A stretch of 64,000 nucleotides of DNA from Fusarium oxysporum f. sp. lycopersici 4287 (GCF_000149955.1 NC_030988.1:3068040-3132039), one strand, 5' to 3'. Shown: positions 42,459 to 55,084, counted from the stretch's first letter. The notes: a model not told the origin generated them from the sequence alone. Translations and numbers: made by a program.

Positions 42459-43524
42459 AGCAGTTGTGACTAGGGCTATTGAACAACCCTTTGGTCATTT
42501 TCCAGTTCATTCTTGGTGGCGCAATGTGATGTCAGCCTAATCGGCGGTCAATCAGGCAGCTAGGCACGCATACTAATTTCTGAGCCAATCCAATACAGAC
42601 TTTCAAGCCATGACACGTAAGCAGCCCTTCCCACCAATAACTATTGCCTCGCCTCATCATAGCCCTGGCGGGGCCTATGCCTTTCCATTGCTAATGAGGG
42701 AAATACAGCCCCCGGCGTTCAGCCAGGGCATTCTTCTAAGCAATGCAGAGAGTATCATAGGGAAAGAAAATCCCTCACTACAACACAGAGTTAGGGAAGA
42801 CCGACGTGTTAGTAAAAACAATTGCGTGTATCCATTGCATTTAATCTGCTTAAAGTACTTTACCTGCAGCATTAGTAAATAGTAATCTACTACTTAGAAA
42901 AATTACTATAACCCTGATCCTCGCCTCACACTCCTTTCTCTCCTCTATCTCAGTGTACTACCAGATATAGCTAACTTACCCTGTCAACTGCATCTGCATG
43001 GCAACCGTGACTTTCAGCTACCGCCTACAATAGTGGAGACCGAGCTTGGCATCACACGGTAGGCCAACCAACACGATAAAGCTCCGCCACCGCGACTCAA
43101 GGCATTGCTGAATATCGCAGTTCAGCTTTCTCAACACTTTACTCCACCACCACCTCCACCATCTCCACCAGCACCATCACCACCATCATCGTCATTATCA
43201 TCTGGTATAAGTAGCGTTATAATAGGCCCTTTGCGACTTTGACGGCAAGCCACAACGTTCCTCGCCGGCCGAATACCACAATATTTCAGCAGGCGCAGCA
43301 CCCTACCGCCTTGTTCCAGCTAATGGAGCTTAATGACATTCTCCCTTCAACAACGCTTGAGATCCTTGAAGATATGTCAAATAAGAAACGCTCAACAGAC
43401 TATGTCTTAGGTTTGAACATTGTCCAGACTTCTATATTCGAGATAGCTGAGTACATCTTTAGCAAATCACGTGGAGCCTGCTCGGAAAAAGGCACGAAAT
43501 TTGACAATCAGTCAGCTTTCGAAT
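42459..43524. other. Shared upstream region of the divergent NLR and HET genes
   Basis: About 1.07 kb between the two start codons. It contains a CCA/CAC-rich microsatellite (about 43140-43190) and, just after it, a TATA-like TATAAG at 43205 that suits the HET gene. A 5' leader of about 300 bp would then hold short upstream frames (an ATG at 43324, out of frame with the HET start), which could limit translation. No other gene is recognised. Confidence 0.5.
43140..43200 (+). repeat. CCA/TCA-rich microsatellite in the HET promoter
   Basis: Imperfect trinucleotide run (CCACCACCACCTCCACCATC, then CACCATCATCGTCATTATCA) directly before a TATA-like sequence. Confidence 0.7.
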
Positions 43525-45582
43525 ATGCTGGATTTAAACTCGACCCTCCATACATCCAATAAGCAGGATGTCGTTTGTTCCCGATGCGCGTCGATCGATT
43601 TTCGTACGGCGTTCAAGACTAGAAGTACGCAGCCTGGCGGTCGTTGTATTTCGAAGTTGGATCATCTGACAATGGTTCCTTCTTCTGCTACATGCCCAAT
43701 ATGCTGCTTCCTTGTCGATATGCGGCCCAAACTCACCCACAGCACCAAGCCTGCTTGCGCCAGTTTCTGCCTTCATGCATTCTCTAACATCCGGACTTTT
43801 GCCCTAAATCGGGACTCTTCGGTCACAGATATACCAAACATTGAAGACACAACCTGTCTTGCTGTCATTCGCAGCGATGATTGCCAGTCCAAGGGATCAT
43901 GGAAGGAAATACAGAAAACTGCAAGAGAGACCGGTTATATCTGTTCTTTGGATCCAATGGCTTCTTCTAGCAGAGGAATTCAAGCCCGCCATATCAATCC
44001 ACATCGAATCGACTTCGACATCGTTCGAAGCTGGCTAAACTTCTGCAGCAAGTACCATAGAAAGGCATGTTCTCCTGTGATTGAAGGAGATGCCATTTCA
44101 CTGCGAGTTATCGACTGTAAGGGAGAACGGCTATTTCCTATCATACCAGCACCAAAGGCATGCAAATACGTTGCACTCAGCTACGTGTGGGGTCCGCCTG
44201 ATTCTCATGAGCCTCTTCGATCACTTCACGATAGTCACATCAACGCAGAATCTATACCGAAAGTCATAAAGGATGCGATCAGTGTCACGAAAGAGTTAAA
44301 TTTCGAATATTTGTGGGTCGACAGATACTGTATTCCGCAAGACGCTCAGGAGAAACACGAACAGATCCGCCGAATGGACCGCGTATACGCTGGTGCTTAC
44401 TTGACTATCATTGCCGCTGCGGGTGACGGGCCTTCATTCGGACTACCGGGAGTCCTGGGAACACCAAGGATTCCCCAGAAACTCACACAAACTGGGAGTC
44501 TTTGCCTTGTAACCACCCTCAAAGACTCTCATCACCTCATCAAGGATTCAGTGTGGGCAACCCGTGGGTGGACTTATCAAGAAGGCCTCCTTTCGAAAAA
44601 GCGACTTGTTTTCACGGACCACCAGGTTTACTTTGAATGCTGTGGCATGCATTGCTGCGAAGCAATCTCCAAACCTCTAGAAATTCTTCATACCAAAAAC
44701 AAGAACAAGTTCAGGCACAGCATCTCACCTGGATATTTTCCCTTTCGGGTCACTGGACTTCACCCAAAGGACGTTATCCCTTGCATAGAGGAATATTCTA
44801 CGCGACGCCTTACGTACGATTCAGACACCCTCAATGCTATGCTTGGCACCTTGGAAACTTTCCGCAAGTCTTGTGTTCCATGGCCGTTCAGTCATCATTG
44901 GGGGGTGCCTATTCTTCCCGTGCCTCCAGGACGACCCAGTGTAGAGGGGCTTTTTTTTGGGTTTTCCTGGTATCATTTGCAGCCTGCGCGTCGAAGGGTT
45001 CAGTTCCCAAGTTATTCTTGGGCTGGCTGGGAGGGTGAGATGAAGTATCTCAGCTACGCGAGGTATATGGATTATTTCCGTGCTGAAAAGCCCTACCTTC
45101 ACGTGCAGATTGAATCACAGAACGGCACATTCATGGGATGGGACGAGTATCAACGAAGGCCGGCTATTGGACTGCTCGGTCTAGCTCATGGCATCCTAAT
45201 TCGAGCCAAAGTATTACGGTTCAGAGTCCGGCGTGCGCAGCCCAGTGAACAGTACTCCACGGAATACATTGCCGAACTTCCATTTGCCAAGCCACGATCC
45301 AAAGAATCGGTACCATTATACGCACCGATACATCTATCCAAAGATCCAAAATCAAACCCAGATTTTGCGCACAAGTTGGAGACTGAGACATGGGAAGGGA
45401 TCCTTTTGGGCCCTATTAAAGGGCACTGGAATGGAGGTTTCTCTCTCCCTGCCATTCTAGTTGTCGAACGGTGCGAAGAAACCGCCGAAAGGGTAGGTCT
45501 GTTTGGGGAGCTAAAAGATACGTATTTGTATAGTTGGTATCCTGGAGACGAAATATCAACGAAGGAGATAAGCTTAATATAG
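43525..45582 (+). CDS. HET-domain protein (heterokaryon incompatibility), 685 aa
   Basis: The frame is open from 43471, but the first ATG in it is at 43525 (MLDLNSTLHTSNKQ), which I take as the start. An N-terminal Cys-rich part (VCSRCASIDF, TCPICCFLVD) precedes the HET domain. The three HET blocks are clear: KYVALSYVWG near residue 215, FEYLWVDRYCIPQD near 265 with the YLTIIAAAG segment, and VWATRGWTYQEGLLS near 350. The C-terminal region is variable in the family. HET domains are cell-death effectors (TIR-like fold) triggered in incompatible hyphal fusion; here the protein has no NACHT of its own. It lies head-to-head with an NLR gene, which suggests shared control or a receptor-effector pair, but that is inference. 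No introns are needed and no defects are seen. Confidence 0.92.
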   Translation: MLDLNSTLHTSNKQDVVCSRCASIDFRTAFKTRSTQPGGRCISKLDHLTMVPSSATCPICCFLVDMRPKLTHSTKPACASFCLHAFSNIRTFALNRDSSVTDIPNIEDTTCLAVIRSDDCQSKGSWKEIQKTARETGYICSLDPMASSSRGIQARHINPHRIDFDIVRSWLNFCSKYHRKACSPVIEGDAISLRVIDCKGERLFPIIPAPKACKYVALSYVWGPPDSHEPLRSLHDSHINAESIPKVIKDAISVTKELNFEYLWVDRYCIPQDAQEKHEQIRRMDRVYAGAYLTIIAAAGDGPSFGLPGVLGTPRIPQKLTQTGSLCLVTTLKDSHHLIKDSVWATRGWTYQEGLLSKKRLVFTDHQVYFECCGMHCCEAISKPLEILHTKNKNKFRHSISPGYFPFRVTGLHPKDVIPCIEEYSTRRLTYDSDTLNAMLGTLETFRKSCVPWPFSHHWGVPILPVPPGRPSVEGLFFGFSWYHLQPARRRVQFPSYSWAGWEGEMKYLSYARYMDYFRAEKPYLHVQIESQNGTFMGWDEYQRRPAIGLLGLAHGILIRAKVLRFRVRRAQPSEQYSTEYIAELPFAKPRSKESVPLYAPIHLSKDPKSNPDFAHKLETETWEGILLGPIKGHWNGGFSLPAILVVERCEETAERVGLFGELKDTYLYSWYPGDEISTKEISLI

Positions 45583-45680
45583 GCTTCACCGGCCGAGGCT
45601 GATTTTGGGCTGGTGTTTATAGAAGGCTTGAGGCTGGCTAGTTCTTGCTAGGAGGCTTGATCGTTTCGTTGTTCGAGGAA

Positions 45681-45746
45681 CCTACTGTAAGCAGTCGTGG
45701 TGGTAATTCGACGAAATACAACAAATTTGGCCCGTGCACGTTGCTG
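45681..45746 (+). repeat. R1 repeat copy with GGCCCGTGC box
   Basis: Matches 2072-2150 (CTACTGTA-N-GCAGTCGTGG, GGTAATTCGACGAAATACAA). A weak palindrome AATTCG-A-CGAAAT centres at 45711, and the box GGCCCGTGC starts 18 nt later at 45729. It lies about 10 bp outside the MULE terminal repeat. Confidence 0.65.
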
Positions 45747-45756
45747 GGTCATCCGT

Positions 45757-45848
45757 GGCGGTCAATAGGCGGACGGGTACCTGTCTTTCTAAAACTGGAC
45801 GGGTCCCGTCCGAGTTACCATATCTGGTATAGCTTACTCCGCTATCGG
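45757..45848 (+). repeat. MULE left terminal inverted repeat
   Basis: 92 bp, inverse of 48708-48799 with few differences; holds palindromes near 45771-45786 and at 45797-45811. Confidence 0.9.
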
Positions 45849-45978
45849 ATTGGAACTATTTCGAGTGGTTTTACTTGAAGTCCATCAACCGCTAATTTTA
45901 CTCAAAGCAAATCGCTGACTTTAACTTGTATAGTCTTGATTTATCCGAGCTATAAGCTCATTATAAACTCTACTAAAG

Positions 45979-48654
45979 TTAGGACTGAACTACAATACAA
46001 CTCTCCTCCTGTTCCGTGGCAGCATACAAGGCTTCTTGTTCATCGATATCCCGCTGAGCTATCTTCCACAGCTCGCCCATACCTCTTCTGCTTGTAAACA
46101 GTCGTCCGTTCTCGGTCTCCTCAGCTACTTGTGCTTCAATTCGATCAGCTTCTGCTTTATCCCAGTCTAAGTAAGCCATCATCTCTTCTTTAGTCCATTC
46201 TCTGGGACCCGTCGGGGTCTTGCAGCACCTCCCCATCTGCTTATAATCAAGACACCAGCTGTAGCTTGCTTTTGGGTATCCCAAAGGTAAGCCCATCGCT
46301 TTTCGATACTGGCGATTACCAAGCCAGGCTCCTGGGGGTTGAGCCTTATACCAATCCTCTCTAGACTTGACGTATCTCTGATGGATGGCTCGTGGATCGT
46401 CATGCCTCAGATGTGTAGTTGGGTTTGAAGCTAGATCTCTCGAATTTAACTGTGGTGGTACCTGCGGTCTACACGTCGATGGCGTAGGTGATGGGTGTCG
46501 AGGTTCTGGAGTCGTTATGTGTCGGTCCACCCGCTCTGTTTCGATGGTCAACTGGGATGGCAGATCTTGACAAGTTGATTCATTCTCAAATTCGAAAGTT
46601 TCCAAAGTTGTGATTGGTTGCCACTGTATTTCGCCGAGCGTTTTCATCACTGGTGGCCTTGGTTCCTCAGGGGTCGTAAAGGGTATCCACTCAAAGGTTT
46701 TCGAACACACCTGCGGCTGGTCTGAAGATATAACTGGCAATGCTCTTAGTTCCGAGCATCGTAGTGGACACTCCTTTGAGTTCCTTGCGTGACCTAGTAT
46801 ATGACATTTGCTGCATAAAGGAGGGTTTCGTATCGGCCTCGCCTTCTCAATGACTTCAAAGCCGCCAAGTTCTCTTCTCACACTAGATAACGGCAAAGAC
46901 GAATTCGTAGTCACTGGATCGACTCGCTGGCGGGGTTCTAAGAGGGGCCTTCGATTATCTTCCCGAGTCAAGTGCCAATGCGGATGAAAATCTTCGAGTT
47001 GTAGAGTCTGGCCTTGAGCTAATAAACCCTCCAGCTTGTGGGCGCAGGGCAGCCCTTGTGATCGTGAGAAAGAACCAGTACAGGCCGATGAAGGAGTAGA
47101 GCCTTGATGAAATAGAAGCTTTCGTTGCTGCTCAACCTTTCGCAAAGCTTCATGAGACACCCAACCACGTACTGCACCATAGAGAATACTGGAGAGTTCG
47201 ATAGGTGTCCTGATCTTCTGCTTGGCTTGGTTCGACTTCAACTCCGCCAGTTGATTAAGTAGTGCATGCTTGATCGATCGCCAAGCTTCGAACAGGTCCA
47301 ATGTAGATACTTTGAGGTGGCTCTTGAGCAGCCAGTGTATGCCTTCCACCCTTGAAGTAACGACGTTGTCAAAGTGGGGATGTTGATTGACCCACGCCTT
47401 CACCAGCTTCTCTTTGTATTGATCAAGCCAGTTTGTCTTGATATATTTGACTTCTTCGATATAATCCGCGATGTATTTCTTCTCAAACTCGGACACACGT
47501 TCGTGGAAAGTTTGTTCATTTGGTGAGTTGATGATCGAATGCCAGTGGCCGTAAAACTCATTCCAAGCCTCGATTCCCGGGTTTTCCCCTTGAGTCTGGC
47601 GCGTAAATCTCGGCTGGCAGTAGCGAAGAACTGCCTTGTTAGCATGCCAGAGACATAGCAGCGGCCTTGATGATGGGAAGCAAGTATCGACAGCATTCAT
47701 ACATGCTAGGCAGCGATCAGTCAAGATGACAGAGGGATGCCTAATCCTGTGGTTTTCGCACAACGATCGGAATCGATCTAACGCCCAAAAATAGTCTTCT
47801 TCACATTCCCCACTCAGGAAAGCGAACGCGACACAGAACGAACGTTGACAAGAGTCGACACCGATCAAGTCCAAAAGTGGCATGCCGTATTTGTTGGTTT
47901 TATATGTACAGTCTAAGATTAAGACATCCGGATATGCCTGTAGGTATGCCACTGACTCGGGATGCGCAAATAGAACAGCTTTGACTCGACCGTCTGGACC
48001 GGTTTGAAATTGACTCCAACATCCTTCTCTAAACAGCTGATCAGCAAGTGCGTTAATGCTGCTTTGTCCTTGACACACTTCTCGTCTAGCATCTGCAATA
48101 CGATTGTAGATGTCCTGTTGTGTTGCTATCGTGTCGGTGTTCTGCCGCATGTACGTTCTAATTTCTTTAGGGGCTATCCCAGCGTTGGCAAGGCCAGTCA
48201 GTTGAGACAGGTGCTCCTTAGACAGTGTTCGAAGTACCGGGTGGGCGGTGGTGTCTTGGCTTGGTTCATGGTTATGTAGTGAGAATCGGCTGTCAGAACG
48301 GTGCCGCAGAGTCCAGGTACTTCTATCATTATTTTCCTTCGCAAGTACAGAGAACTCGCAGCCTGTTGTTCGAGTTGTCGTCTTACGTTGGCGTTCTCTG
48401 GAAACGATTGGATGGTTACGGCGACGATCACACATGTACGTGATCGTCCTCCTGCCGGTTTTCTCCTTGGTTGACCTTCCAGTTATGAACGCATAGCCCC
48501 TGGTCGCTGCCCAGGCGTTGATTGCCTCGAATAGAGCCTCCCGTGACTCATACTCGCCTTCAGGAGGGAGACAATCACCAGGAAACGGTTTCGGACTTTG
48601 AGATTGGTTGACGTTCATAGCGAAGCAGTCGTCGTTAGCCCGTAATCTCGACAC
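45979..48654 (-). CDS. MULE transposase, 891 aa
   Basis: Single exon on the minus strand; the ATG at 48654 or the in-frame one 12 codons on (MNVNQSQSPKPF) could start it. The N-terminus (about 30-120) is a FAR1/WRKY-GCM1-like DNA-binding region with Cys and His (TYMCDRRRNH, TTGCEFSVLA, SLHNHEPS). The MULE core shows the expected acidic positions in VLILDCTYKTNKYGMPLLDL near 240, SVILTDRCLACMNAV near 305 and LCLWHANKAVL near 330. A SWIM-type finger (CTGSFSRSQGLPCAHKL) is near 520 and a late Cys knuckle (CSKCHILGHARNSKEC) near 630. This is the layout of fungal Hop-type MULE transposases. The enzyme should bind the terminal repeats and move the element. No stops, so possibly active. Confidence 0.92.
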   Translation of the reverse strand: MSRLRANDDCFAMNVNQSQSPKPFPGDCLPPEGEYESREALFEAINAWAATRGYAFITGRSTKEKTGRRTITYMCDRRRNHPIVSRERQRKTTTRTTGCEFSVLAKENNDRSTWTLRHRSDSRFSLHNHEPSQDTTAHPVLRTLSKEHLSQLTGLANAGIAPKEIRTYMRQNTDTIATQQDIYNRIADARREVCQGQSSINALADQLFREGCWSQFQTGPDGRVKAVLFAHPESVAYLQAYPDVLILDCTYKTNKYGMPLLDLIGVDSCQRSFCVAFAFLSGECEEDYFWALDRFRSLCENHRIRHPSVILTDRCLACMNAVDTCFPSSRPLLCLWHANKAVLRYCQPRFTRQTQGENPGIEAWNEFYGHWHSIINSPNEQTFHERVSEFEKKYIADYIEEVKYIKTNWLDQYKEKLVKAWVNQHPHFDNVVTSRVEGIHWLLKSHLKVSTLDLFEAWRSIKHALLNQLAELKSNQAKQKIRTPIELSSILYGAVRGWVSHEALRKVEQQRKLLFHQGSTPSSACTGSFSRSQGLPCAHKLEGLLAQGQTLQLEDFHPHWHLTREDNRRPLLEPRQRVDPVTTNSSLPLSSVRRELGGFEVIEKARPIRNPPLCSKCHILGHARNSKECPLRCSELRALPVISSDQPQVCSKTFEWIPFTTPEEPRPPVMKTLGEIQWQPITTLETFEFENESTCQDLPSQLTIETERVDRHITTPEPRHPSPTPSTCRPQVPPQLNSRDLASNPTTHLRHDDPRAIHQRYVKSREDWYKAQPPGAWLGNRQYRKAMGLPLGYPKASYSWCLDYKQMGRCCKTPTGPREWTKEEMMAYLDWDKAEADRIEAQVAEETENGRLFTSRRGMGELWKIAQRDIDEQEALYAATEQEESCIVVQS

Positions 48655-48707
48655 GATTAGCAGCGAGTGCAGTAGAACGCGACATTCGAGATGGCGCGAG
48701 AAGGAGA

Positions 48708-48799
48708 CCGATAGCGGAGTGAGCTATACCAGATATGGTAATTGGGACGGGACCCGTCCCATTTTAGAAGGACGGGTACCCGTCCGCCTATTGACCGCC
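48708..48799 (-). repeat. MULE right terminal inverted repeat
   Basis: 92 bp; contains two perfect palindromes, one odd-centred (17 bp) and one even (16 bp), separated by ATTTTAGAA. Confidence 0.9.
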
Positions 48800-49067
48800 T
48801 ACCAATTACCACGGGTAATGGGCCCAATACCAACTTTTGCGGCCCGTGCACCTTCCCCTTTTGGATCTTTAGGAGTTTGGGTCAATACAAGAATATTTGG
48901 TCCGTGCCCTCTCTCCAACTACCCAGGATCCCAGCGCTGATTCCCTGTCAACGCGAATAAAAAGCACCTTTCGTATGGCAAAGGGTGCGCCGGAAACTCA
49001 ATTGTAATGAATGCAATTTGGGAGCTTTGGCGCCATGTCTCCTATTTCCATGGTCTCATGAGACCTA
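48800..49067. repeat. R2 repeat, second copy, abutting the MULE
   Basis: Nearly identical to 27425-27700. Near-palindrome GGTAATGGGCCCAATACC (centre 48822.5), box GGCCCGTGC at 48841 and a second box GGTCCGTGC at 48899. The leading CTACTG of the other copy is replaced by the MULE end, so the MULE inserted at or recombined with this repeat. Confidence 0.7.
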
Positions 49068-49121
49068 CTGTACTAATTACCCCGCGTATCAGGTCCTGAT
49101 ACCCAATTTGATGGTCCGTGC
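49068..49121. repeat. Third TACTGTA-type terminus with 17-bp palindrome and GGTCCGTGC box
   Basis: TACTGTACTAATTACC leads into the palindrome GTATCAGG-T-CCTGATAC (49086-49102), and GGTCCGTGC starts at 49113, 19 nt after the palindrome centre. The layout equals that of R2, but the palindrome sequence is different. Confidence 0.7.
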
Positions 49122-50068
49122 CCTACTCAAGAATTATCATCAGAAACGCATTGCCCTTCTGCAACTGCATAATTCGGGTCGCCAGATGTCTGTATCAGTT
49201 TCCATGGAGAGATAATTGCAGCCTGAAGAGTTTTGGGCGCTATGGGTCTTCGCCTGCAGAAGATAGGGGCTAACAGGGTCTACTGGGGTATGTCTTGCTT
49301 CCTTGATTATTGGGAGATCACTGTATGGCTGCATGGCAGCTAACAAACCAAACTTCGGACGGCAGGGCCTGCCGATGATCCGGCGAAAATAAAATCATCT
49401 GGAGGTTCTCCAATTGGTACGGGTAATAATTCAGAATTAGCGATATCCATAACGAGGCCTTCTACCTGCAGGTTCTTGTTGGCTCGAATACAGAAAAATC
49501 AACTAACACTCGAAGCGGCACGTCAGTCTCATCGGACGAACGGAAGTATATTATTTGCGAGAAGATAACATATGAGAAGAGATGACAGCAAGGCGCAGTA
49601 AGCAGCACATAGCGTATCCATAAAAATAAAAAACTCTGTTATGCTTACCAAATATGACGAATGCTAACCCTTATGGTGACTATCTCTTGCATAGGGTATA
49701 TGTGCTTTCTATGTTGTCTCCTTCCCTCTTCCTTGAGAAAAGAACAGTCACGCTGTGATTCATTGAAATATAACTGTTGGCTGCATGGCCCTACCAGTAT
49801 GGATGAAAAGGGAAACGGTTGCATATTTTCACCCCTCGTTAGGCAGCAATACATTATGAGTGCAGTGCTGAGAAATTCACCCCGCACTTTGGTTGCCGAC
49901 TCGAACAAAAAGCACTCTCGCCCTGCGATGCAGAATTTGCGGATGGTCCGGAAGCTTGACATAACTTAAAAGACTTAGGAAGCCGATTTCACCAGTTTTC
50001 GTCTTTCAATCAACATCGCTACAGCTTATGGTTGTGACTGTGACGATAAATATAGAACGGAGACCAAG
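49122..50068. other. Intergenic region upstream of the fourth NLR
   Basis: Nearly 1 kb in which I recognise no gene on either strand. It presumably ends with the promoter of the NLR at 50069. Confidence 0.5.
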
Positions 50069-53000
50069 ATGAGCTTCGGTTTCAGCGTTGGAGACTTTAT
50101 CACGGTGATTGAGCTTGCTGCTAAAATTCGCAAGGAATTTGCCGGTGCACCAGGCCAATTCAAGGAAATAACCGATCAGTATGGATTCCTATGATTGGTT
50201 TGGGCATTGTTGAGTTTTTACATCTGACAGGACCCGACTTCTCTACAATTCTCTCGGAGACGTAGATACCATTCCAGACTGGGAGCTCAGCAGCAAAGAA
50301 GCAGACGAGTTAAAAGAGATCAAGAAAGGCTGCTGGGAGGTTCTCAGGTCGTTGGAAAAAACACTCAACAAGTATACCGAGCTACACTCAGGAAATCAAG
50401 ATGTGAGAAAGAAGGTGAAGAAAATTTGGAAGAGGCTTATGTGGGAGCCGGACGACATACGCGATTTACGGAGCCGCATGACAGAGAATGTTGCACTCCT
50501 GAATGCCTTCTACGGAAAGCTTTCCAAGTAGTTTATAAGTTGCCTCCCATACTGACCACAACTAATCCGTGTTCAGTGAAACATCTCGGGCTACGAAAGC
50601 CGGCGTGGATCGTCTCAACCAGTTCCAGGACAACCAAAAGCGCCGCGAAGAGGACCAGAAAATTCTAAACTGGCTGACAGCCATTGATTATACTCTTCAG
50701 CATAACGACTTTATCAGCCAGCGAGAGGAAGGAACGGGACATTGGCTCCTAGAGTCGACAGCATTCCAGGAGTGGCTGGAGACTAGCACAGAAACACTAT
50801 TCGCTCTCGGCATGCCCGGCGCAGGAAAGACGATTCTTACATCAATCGTAGTTGATGAGCTTTTTAAACGGTATTCCGATGATGATACGATTGGAATCGC
50901 CTATATATATTGCAATTTCCAGCGGACGCATGAGCAGAAGGCTACTGACCTTTTGGCGAGTCTTCTGAAACAGTTAGCTCAACGGCGGCCTACTCTACCG
51001 GATAGTGTAGGGAAGATGTATAAGCGACATCACAGGTATCAGACACGGCCCTTATTCGACGAAATCTCGACAACCTTACAGTCAGTATCTACTCTATATT
51101 CGAGAGTCTTCATTGTTATTGATGCACTGGATGAATGCCAAGCATCCGGTGGCTGTCGAAGTAGGCTTCTAAATGGAATTTTTGATCTTCAGGAAAATTC
51201 TAAAGCAAAGATTTTTGCAACTTCGAGGGACATCCCGGAAATTAGCGAGAAGTTCCGAAAGAGAAGGTCTCTGGAAATTGAAATCTATGCCCATGATGTA
51301 GATGTGCATAGATATCTTGATGGCAATATGTTCCAGATGCAATACTCTGTGGGGTGCAATCCGGAACTAGAACGGGAAATCAAGACTAGGATTACCCAGT
51401 CGGCGCGGGGAATGTGCGTCATCCCTATCTATCTTTGATATAAAGCACTGATGTACTTCTAGGTTCCTCCTCGCTCAGCTTCTATTTGATTCCTTGGTCG
51501 GGGCAAAGTCCCCGCCGGATGTTCGAGCGGCTCTGGCCAATCTACCCACTGGAACGGATGTGGATATATACGATCGTGTGTATAAGGATGCAATGGTGCG
51601 AATTGAAGGACAGGCTAAACTTCAGACAAAAGCTGCTAAGCAGGTTTTATCATGGATCGTTAATGCGAAGCGGCCACTCACTACGTTAGAACTTCAGCAT
51701 GCTCTTGCGGTTGACCCAACTGTCCTGAACCTGGATACGGACAGATTACCCCAGATAGAGCATATGCTTTCGGTGTGTGCGGGTTTGGTTGTGGTCGACA
51801 AAGAGAGTAACATCATCCGCCTGGTTCATTATACAACGCAGCAGTACTTTGTACGATCGCAGGAGTCTTGGTTTTCGGGTGCGAAAGCTGAGATTGCGAC
51901 AGTTTGCGTTGTCTACCTCTCTTTCAATGTTTTCAGCAGTGGCCAATGTTCAACAGATGTGGAATTTGAGGAACGTCTTCAATCATACCCATTCTTCGAT
52001 TACGCGGCGCGAAACTGGGGACATCATGTTCGTGATATCTCCATGTCAGGAGATGAGGAAATTCTTGCGCTAAACCTTCTTGAGAGCCAAGGCAATATTT
52101 CAGCATCAAGCCAAGGAATGTTGGCTACCAAACTTTGGGAACGGCACCCAGATTACAGCCAACAAGTACCACTGCACGTATCGGGGCTACATTTAGCAGC
52201 ATATTTTGGGCTGGATCAATTATTGGCTACCCTGTTGTGGCGAGGTCACAGTTACAGTTGCAAAGATTCTGACGGTCGTACAGCTCTGTCATGGGCAGCC
52301 GAAAGTGGCTACGAAAAAGTAGTCAAACGACTGCTTGACAGTCCTATCGAGAAGGACTGGAGGGATAACAACGGCCTGACGCCACTTTCATGGGCTGCTT
52401 GTAGCGGGCACCACACAATTGTCAAGCTGCTACTCCAGCAGGATGTTGAGCCAGATCCTAAAGACAGAAACGGCGAGACCCCACTTGCCAAGGCAGCTTG
52501 TCGAGGTTATGAGGAGATTGTGGAACTGCTACTTGCTACTCGTCTCGTTAACCCGGACATCAAGTACAGGACTGGCGAAACACCCCTGTGGTGGGCGGCT
52601 TACAACGGACACAAGGAGGTAGTGAAGCATCTACTCACCTTCGACAACGTCAACCCTGATTCAATGAACATTGAGCATCGTACGCCATTATGGGCCGCAG
52701 CCTGCTCTGGAAGTGAGGATATTCTACAATTATTATTGGATAAAGGTGCCAATCCTGACCCTAAAGACATCTGGGATCGAAGTGTTCTGTCTCATGCCGC
52801 CATGTCTGGCCATGAGACCCTCGTCAGTATCCTCCTCGCCAACCCTAAAGTTAACCCGAATTTTGGCGATGAAGAAGGCAAAACTCCTTTATATTATGCT
52901 ACTTCATTTGGACACCGCAACATTGTGCAAGCACTCCTCGCTGACAGCCGGGTGGATCCAGAATCCAGAACCAAATGGGGTCGGACACCTGTCTGTTCTG

Positions 53001-53584
53001 CGGCGGAAAATGGGCATGACGAGGTTCTCAAGCTACTGACTAAGAAAAAGATCAAGCTCGATGAGAAGGATGATGATGGCAGGACGCCTCTATGGTGGGC
53101 TGCTGCGCACGGACAAGACGCTGTTATCAAGTTGTTCTTGCAGCAGGGAATCGACCCAGTAACCATAGACAACTTTGGTTTCACGCCACTATCGGTTGCG
53201 GCCGGTAAGGGGCATGAAGCTGCCGTTGAACTGTTGCTTGCTTATAACCAATTCAGCCTAGAATCCCAGGACAAATGGGGCGCGACGCCATTGTTTTGGG
53301 CTACGGTCAGCGGCCATGAGTCAGTCATTGAGCTTCTTTCCAAGGAGTTTCAGGCCAATAGGGCACAAGAGCTTGATTTGGCCCCATTAGTGAAGCTCTC
53401 TCTTGAGGTTGAGGACGAATTCGTCAAGTTCCTACTTTCGGAGACTGCTGTTCGTGCGTTGGTGTTGGTTACAAGCCAATGCGACCCTAGTACTCTTGAT
53501 GACCTCCTCATGAAGTACCCAGAATGGCAATATATAGCCTCGCCACTAATTCAAATTTTCAGCGTTTCCAGTAGCACATGTTAG
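50069..53584 (+). CDS. NLR protein: HeLo-like N-terminus, NACHT, ankyrin repeats (4 exons, 1121 aa)
   Basis: Exons 50069-50178, 50231-50527, 50577-51413 and 51463-53584 join in frame to 1121 codons plus stop, with GT-AG introns of 49-52 nt. The first exon (MSFGFSVGDFITVIELAAKI) is the common start of a HeLo-like fungal NLR N-terminus and continues with a helical region. Walker A GMPGAGKT is near residue 214, Walker B FIVIDALDEC near 315, and the MFLLAQLLFDSL helix is created across the last intron. About twelve ankyrin repeats run from 657 to 1060 (GRTALSWAAESGYEKVVKRL, GETPLWWAAYNGHKEVVKHL), diverged from each other at the DNA level. The gene looks complete. As for the other NLRs, a cytosolic non-self receptor that triggers cell death through its N-terminus is the likely role. 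Confidence 0.9.
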
Positions 53585-53596
53585 GTATGAGAATAG

Positions 53597-55084
<1,488 letters not shown>

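Larger units (their letters stand above)
45757..48799 (-). mobile_element. MULE (Hop-like) DNA transposon, 3043 bp, 92-bp terminal inverted repeats
   Basis: Inverted repeats 45757-45848 and 48708-48799 share GGCGGTCAATAGGCGGACGG, TTACCATATCTGGTATAGC and CTCCGCTATCGG. Each contains two palindromes: GGACGGG-T-CCCGTCC (45797-45811) and an imperfect GGACGGGTACCTGTCT at left; GGGACGGG-A-CCCGTCCC (48744-48760) and GGACGGGTACCCGTCC (48770-48785) at right. The 9 bp outside the ends differ (GTCATCCGT, TACCAATTA), so no target duplication is visible. The encoded transposase is intact. Confidence 0.9.

Noticed and set aside
45748..48808. 9-bp target duplication of the MULE
   Set aside because: The flanking 9-mers GTCATCCGT and TACCAATTA do not match, also when the ends are shifted by a few bases.
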